This document shows positions 60,209-64,000 of a DNA stretch of 64,000 bases, one piece after another. A program made the position numbers and the translations under genes. Source of the DNA: Oceanobacillus chungangensis (GTDB lineage: Bacteria; Bacillota; Bacilli; Bacillales; Amphibacillaceae); assembly GCF_003369565.1 (NCBI RefSeq), contig NZ_PIOD01000021.1:35481-99480 (forward strand), written 5' to 3'. The notes beneath the pieces are model-generated. The model had not been told where the DNA came from. It worked only from the letters and a program-made list of their open reading frames with translations, and made no database searches. Numbering within the stretch: the stretch's first letter is position 1; each line of letters opens with the position of its first letter.

Positions 60209-60517
60209 ATGAATACATTAAAACGAATTGCCCTCGCACTAGTTATTATTGGTGCAATAAACTGGGGACTAATTGGATTTTTTCGATTTGATTTAGTTGC
60301 ATCGATTTTTGGTGGTCAGGATGCTCTATTAGCAAGAATTGTTTACGGCCTAGTCGGATTAAGTGGGTTATATTGTTTGACAATCTTATTTGATCCAATG
60401 GACGAAAAAAATACTAGCAGAGACGATTTCGCTAAAAAGAGAAACTTAAATTATGGTACTGAGTTTGGTGAAGATAAAGACTTTTCAAGCATAAAAAAAA
60501 CTGACAAGGACGTTTAA
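60209..60517 (+). CDS. DUF378 family membrane protein
   Basis: 102 residues starting at ATG 60209 (GGAGG upstream). Two membrane helices: NTLKRIALALVIIGAINWGL, IGFFRFDLVASIFGGQDALL and ARIVYGLVGLSGLYCLTILF, the DUF378 (YuzA-like) signature with GAINWGLIG. The charged tail (KNTSRDDFAKKRNLNYGTEF) extends past the usual 70-75 residue length of the family. Function unknown. It is preceded by a non-coding stretch with a 12-codon frame at 60096. Confidence 0.87.
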   Translation: MNTLKRIALALVIIGAINWGLIGFFRFDLVASIFGGQDALLARIVYGLVGLSGLYCLTILFDPMDEKNTSRDDFAKKRNLNYGTEFGEDKDFSSIKKTDKDV

Positions 60518-60533
60518 TCGATATAAACTAATT

Positions 60534-60566
60534 AAAGCCATACACACTATTTGTATGGCTTTATCT
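60534..60566 (+). terminator. Terminator of the DUF378 gene
   Basis: AAAGCCATAC pairs with GTATGGCTTT, then ATCTTTTC. A 10-base-pair stem. Confidence 0.85.
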
Positions 60567-60782
60567 TTTCATATTTATCTGTTCTCTATATACTGCACAT
60601 CCTAATATATCTTCTAGGGTTATATTTTGCTACAAAGGCAATAAACTATTGTGATAACAATCCTATTGACTACAATAATCGACTTTGCTTTCTATAACCG
60701 ATTGGCAATCCATTTGGGGTCGGCCACTTTTATAGTAGCTATCGCAGTTTATTGATGTTTTAATGGGATACTCAGAGTGATG

Positions 60783-60809
60783 GTTTATTAATCAAACAAA
60801 AAAGGAATA
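60783..60809 (+). promoter_or_regulatory. Candidate SigmaB promoter of the ydaG-like gene
   Basis: GTTTAT at 60783-60788 and GGAATA at 60804-60809, 15 bases apart, are a moderate match to GTTTAA-N13/15-GGGTAT. The B. subtilis homologue ydaG is a SigmaB general stress gene. Confidence 0.4.
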
Positions 60810-60842
60810 ATGTTAATAAAATAGATAAAGGAGTGCAGCTAT

Positions 60843-61265
60843 ATGAGTCAACAAGAAGTTAAAGCAACGATTGAAAATATTTTAGATAACAGTTCTGTTG
60901 GAACAATGGCAACGGTACAACATAATAAACCACACTCAAGATATATGACATTTATTCGTAATGGACTAAACCTTTATACAGCAACAAATAAGGAAACCCA
61001 CAAAATCGAAGAAATTGAAGGAAATCCTTTTACACATATCCTCTTAGGTTATGAAGGAGAAGGATTCGGTGATGAATATGTCGAGTATGAAGGAAAAGTC
61101 AAAATTACCGATTCTAAAGAACTGAAAAAAGAATTGTGGAATCCGTATTTGGAAAATTGGTTTGATGGGCCCAATGACCCGAATTACGTTATATTAGAAA
61201 TTACACCGATTCAAATTAGTTTGATGAATAAAAACGGCGTGGAACCGAAAATATTAGAGTTGTAA
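60843..61265 (+). CDS. ydaG: General stress protein 26-type flavin-binding protein (YdaG-like)
   Basis: 140 residues. A pyridoxamine-5'-phosphate-oxidase-type split barrel: KATIENILDNSSVGTMATVQ, HNKPHSRYMTFIRNGLNLYT, ATNKETHKIEEIEGNPFTHI, then EYVEYEGKVKITDS and WFDGPNDPNYVILEITPIQI. The pattern matches the YdaG (general stress protein 26) family, which binds flavin. AAAGGAGTG precedes the ATG. A SigmaB-like promoter lies upstream. Symbol given by similarity; a paralogue is possible. Confidence 0.8.
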   Translation: MSQQEVKATIENILDNSSVGTMATVQHNKPHSRYMTFIRNGLNLYTATNKETHKIEEIEGNPFTHILLGYEGEGFGDEYVEYEGKVKITDSKELKKELWNPYLENWFDGPNDPNYVILEITPIQISLMNKNGVEPKILEL

Positions 61266-61266
61266 T

Positions 61267-61297
61267 AATAAACCGAGCTTAACTGCTCGGTTTATTA
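61267..61297 (+). terminator. Terminator of the ydaG-like gene
   Basis: AATAAACCGAGC pairs with GCTCGGTTTATT around a 6-base loop, directly after the stop codon. Confidence 0.85.
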
Positions 61298-61568
61298 ATT
61301 TCTATTAGCTCGTTACTAGGCCATATGAAGTAAAGATTATTTAATTTCCTCTCCCCCTTATATCCTGCATTTCCTTTCTAACACAAATTTATAAAAAATA
61401 AAGAAAGCATCCATTGGGATAATTGGATATTTGCTCCTAAAAAGGGGGGATTTATGGAGAAGTGAATGATTTTTTGCTTCGAGAAACAGAACCGATACCT
61501 TCAACCAGTTTACACAGGAATTAACAAGCTGGGCAATTGTTTCATACAGTGAGTTAGGGGGGATATTT
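61298..61568. other. Gap before the AEC transporter gene, weak coding-like run
   Basis: AT-rich. A 20-codon run opening at GTG 61465 (NDFLLRETEPIPSTSLHRN) has AAGGGGGG some distance upstream but is not convincing as a gene. A GGGGGGATATTT ribosome binding site serves the next gene. Confidence 0.4.
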
Positions 61569-62510
61569 ATGGTTTTGGATGTAGGGGCATTTTTGCAGGA
61601 AATGTTAATGCTTTATGGAATCGCGTCGGTGGGGTTTATTGCAAGGAAAATAGGTGTTCTGAATAAAGATGCAAATGATGTTTTGACACAGCTAATTCTA
61701 TATATTACATTGCCCGCGCTCATCTTGTTCTCACTGGATATCTCTTTTTCTATTACCGTAGTAAAAGAATTTTTATGGCTTATTACGATGTCTCTCTATA
61801 TACTTATCATTTCCTGTTTTTTAGCATATTGGATGAAACGACGCTCACAACTTTCAGAAAAGCAAAAAAGTGTCTATGAAGGGCTAATAATCTTTGGAAA
61901 TCAAGGATTTATTGGATATGCGATTAGTTTTATTCTTCTTGGTGAGCAGGGAATTATTTATTTAACGATGTTTAACCTGTGCTACTTAATTCTTATATGG
62001 ACTTATGGAATATACTTGTTTAGTAAGGATTCAAACACTATTAACTATAAAAATATATTTTTAAATCCAGGTATTCTCGCCACCCTAATAGGAATACTAA
62101 TTTTTCTATTGCCGATTAGCTTTCCAGTAATCATTTCCGGTGGTCTAGAAAGCGTTGGTAAAATGACCATTCCACTTTCCATGATGCTAATTGGAAGTCT
62201 AATTGCAAATGTTAAATTTAAAGAATTAACTTTACTGATAAAAAACATCTATTTATGGAAATCAGCGGTAACTAGACTTATTCTGATTCCGTTACTTTTA
62301 CTCCCCTTTGCAGCTTTATCTGTACCATTTCCATTACTCGTTATTGGTGTTATTGTATCTGGAATGCCCTCTGCCCCAACAATTTCACTCTATTCCCATA
62401 AATATGGGGCTGACGCTTTTTTTGCATCACTAGGTGTACTATTAACTACATTATTATGTATTATTACAATTCCATTCCTTTATATGATCGTAAACTTTTT
62501 AAGTAATTAA
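61569..62510 (+). CDS. AEC-family transporter
   Basis: 313 residues, ten membrane helices in two groups around a central loop, of the auxin efflux carrier (AEC) family: YGIASVGFIARKIGVLNKDA, LTQLILYITLPALILFSLDI, GNQGFIGYAISFILLGEQG in the first half and GKMTIPLSMMLIGSLIANVK, SGMPSAPTISLYSHKYG in the second. Some relatives move organic acids. GGGGGGATATTT precedes the ATG. It stands alone upstream of the trpS leader. Substrate unknown. Confidence 0.85.
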   Translation: MVLDVGAFLQEMLMLYGIASVGFIARKIGVLNKDANDVLTQLILYITLPALILFSLDISFSITVVKEFLWLITMSLYILIISCFLAYWMKRRSQLSEKQKSVYEGLIIFGNQGFIGYAISFILLGEQGIIYLTMFNLCYLILIWTYGIYLFSKDSNTINYKNIFLNPGILATLIGILIFLLPISFPVIISGGLESVGKMTIPLSMMLIGSLIANVKFKELTLLIKNIYLWKSAVTRLILIPLLLLPFAALSVPFPLLVIGVIVSGMPSAPTISLYSHKYGADAFFASLGVLLTTLLCIITIPFLYMIVNFLSN

Positions 62511-62618
62511 ATACGGTAACCATTTGATTCTAACAGTAGCAATCAAAAGAAGATTACTCTTATTTAAAATTCGGAAAATGGGCTTTGCATCATAGAAATA
62601 ATTAATTCAGCTTTATTC

Positions 62619-62647
62619 TTGTCTTTTTACAGCAAACTATATATAAT
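62619..62647 (+). promoter_or_regulatory. SigmaA promoter of the trpS leader
   Basis: TTGTCT at 62619-62624, a 17-base spacer and TATAAT at 62642-62647 form a strong housekeeping promoter. Transcription should begin near 62654, at the start of the T-box leader. Confidence 0.78.
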
Positions 62648-62653
62648 ATTTAA

Positions 62654-62862
62654 AAGAATATCATTAGCAATGAAAAAGGCGTAGTACAATTTACCCTCTG
62701 AATTTTAGAGAGCTTGTGGTCGGTGGAAACAAGCATCAAGGTATTTTGGAATTGGACTTTGGAGCTAATTCAAGTAATTAAGCGATCTTAGAAACGTTAA
62801 GATAATCAGGGTGGCACCGCGGTTCATTCGTCCCTATTCAAGGGATAAATGGGCTTTTTTTG
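62654..62862 (+). promoter_or_regulatory. T-box leader of trpS
   Basis: The T-box core AGGGTGGCACCGCGG lies at 62808-62822, after a stem I region with AGAGAGCTTGTGGTCGG and GGTGGAAACAAGC. A terminator/antiterminator follows (CGTCCCTATTCAAGGGAT and T run to 62860). Candidate specifier codon UGG (Trp) lies in GAATTGGAC near 62753. Uncharged tRNA-Trp would allow readthrough into trpS. Confidence 0.93.
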
Positions 62863-62892
62863 TTGTAAAAAATAAGATGGAGCGTGAGTTAG

Positions 62893-63882
<990 letters not shown>

Positions 63883-63890
63883 TTACGCGG

Positions 63891-63924
63891 AAAAGCGCTA
63901 GAACTAAGTTCTAGCGCTTTTTTT
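63891..63924 (+). terminator. Terminator of trpS
   Basis: AAAAGCGCTAGAAC pairs with GTTCTAGCGCTTTT around a 3-base loop, followed by TTTT, just after the trpS stop. Confidence 0.92.
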
Positions 63925-64000
63925 CTCGTGCTGATATATTTTTTCTCGTGCTGATATATTTTTTCTCGTGCTGATATATTTTTTCTCGTGCTGATATATT
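63921..64000. repeat. 20-base tandem repeat, four copies, runs off the window
   Basis: TTTTCTCGTGCTGATATATT is repeated four times without a mismatch (63921, 63941, 63961, 63981) and the array touches the window edge. The first copy begins in the T run of the trpS terminator. Confidence 0.97.

Overview
The window comes from a low-GC, endospore-forming Gram-positive bacterium of the Bacillaceae, most like the Oceanobacillus/Virgibacillus side of the family (inference from gene content and order, no search was run). The evidence is the qoxABCD quinol oxidase operon, a yuaF-floT pair behind a SigmaW-type promoter, spore coat genes cotZ/cotO, and the order trpS ... yjbC-spx-mecA-coiA-pepF-spxH-yjbI-yjbK-relQ-nadK-yjbO-prpE ... 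cotZ-cotO ... yjcF-yjcG-yjcH, which matches Bacillus subtilis synteny.

Layout. 1-17066 is chromosomal: a truncated PAP2 phosphatase, qoxABCD, yuaF-floT, two tandem DUF421 (YetF-like) membrane proteins with a DUF4363 lipoprotein, an XRE-cupin regulator, HMG-CoA lyase, a decayed stretch with small ORFs and gene remnants (12.3-14.3 kb), a YdjM-type membrane hydrolase, maf and an MBL-fold hydrolase. 17067-34330 is a 17.2-kb integrated mobile element. 34288-64000 is chromosomal again: tRNA-Val, a heterodimeric ABC exporter (yfiBC-like), yjcHGF, a third DUF421 gene, spore coat genes, mgtE, the yjb block listed above, a DUF4015 glycoside-hydrolase-like protein, small conserved genes (DUF3243, DUF378, ydaG-like), an AEC transporter, and trpS behind a T-box leader. 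The window ends inside a 20-bp tandem repeat.

The mobile element is the main point of interest. It sits in the 3' half of tRNA-Val(GAC), bounded by a perfect 39-bp direct repeat (17067-17105 and 34292-34330), with paired arm-type repeats just inside each end. Its right half has the layout of a phage-inducible chromosomal island: a repressor and integrase read one way, a Cro/Str-like regulator, small regulators and an excisionase-like gene read the other way from an operator-rich divergent promoter, then a primase/SF3 helicase, then an origin made of 17-bp inverted iterons around an AT-rich core. Downstream are an HNH endonuclease and small unknown genes that could be packaging functions. Its left half is plasmid-like: an FtsK/TraB-type ATPase, a replication-relaxation protein and an XRE regulator around a 12-bp-period operator array. 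The cargo looks like defence: an AbiC-like protein, a membrane-anchored DUF559 nuclease, an unrecognised two-gene soluble plus four-helix membrane pair, and a possible ADP-ribosyltransferase. No relaxase, type IV secretion system or large terminase is visible, so how the element moves is open.

Regulatory sites supported by the sequence include a SigmaW promoter (yuaF), a Rex-like site (qox), a SigmaK-like promoter (cotZ), a weaker SigmaB-like promoter (ydaG-like gene), a T-box (trpS) and many intrinsic terminators. No rRNA genes and no CRISPR array were seen.
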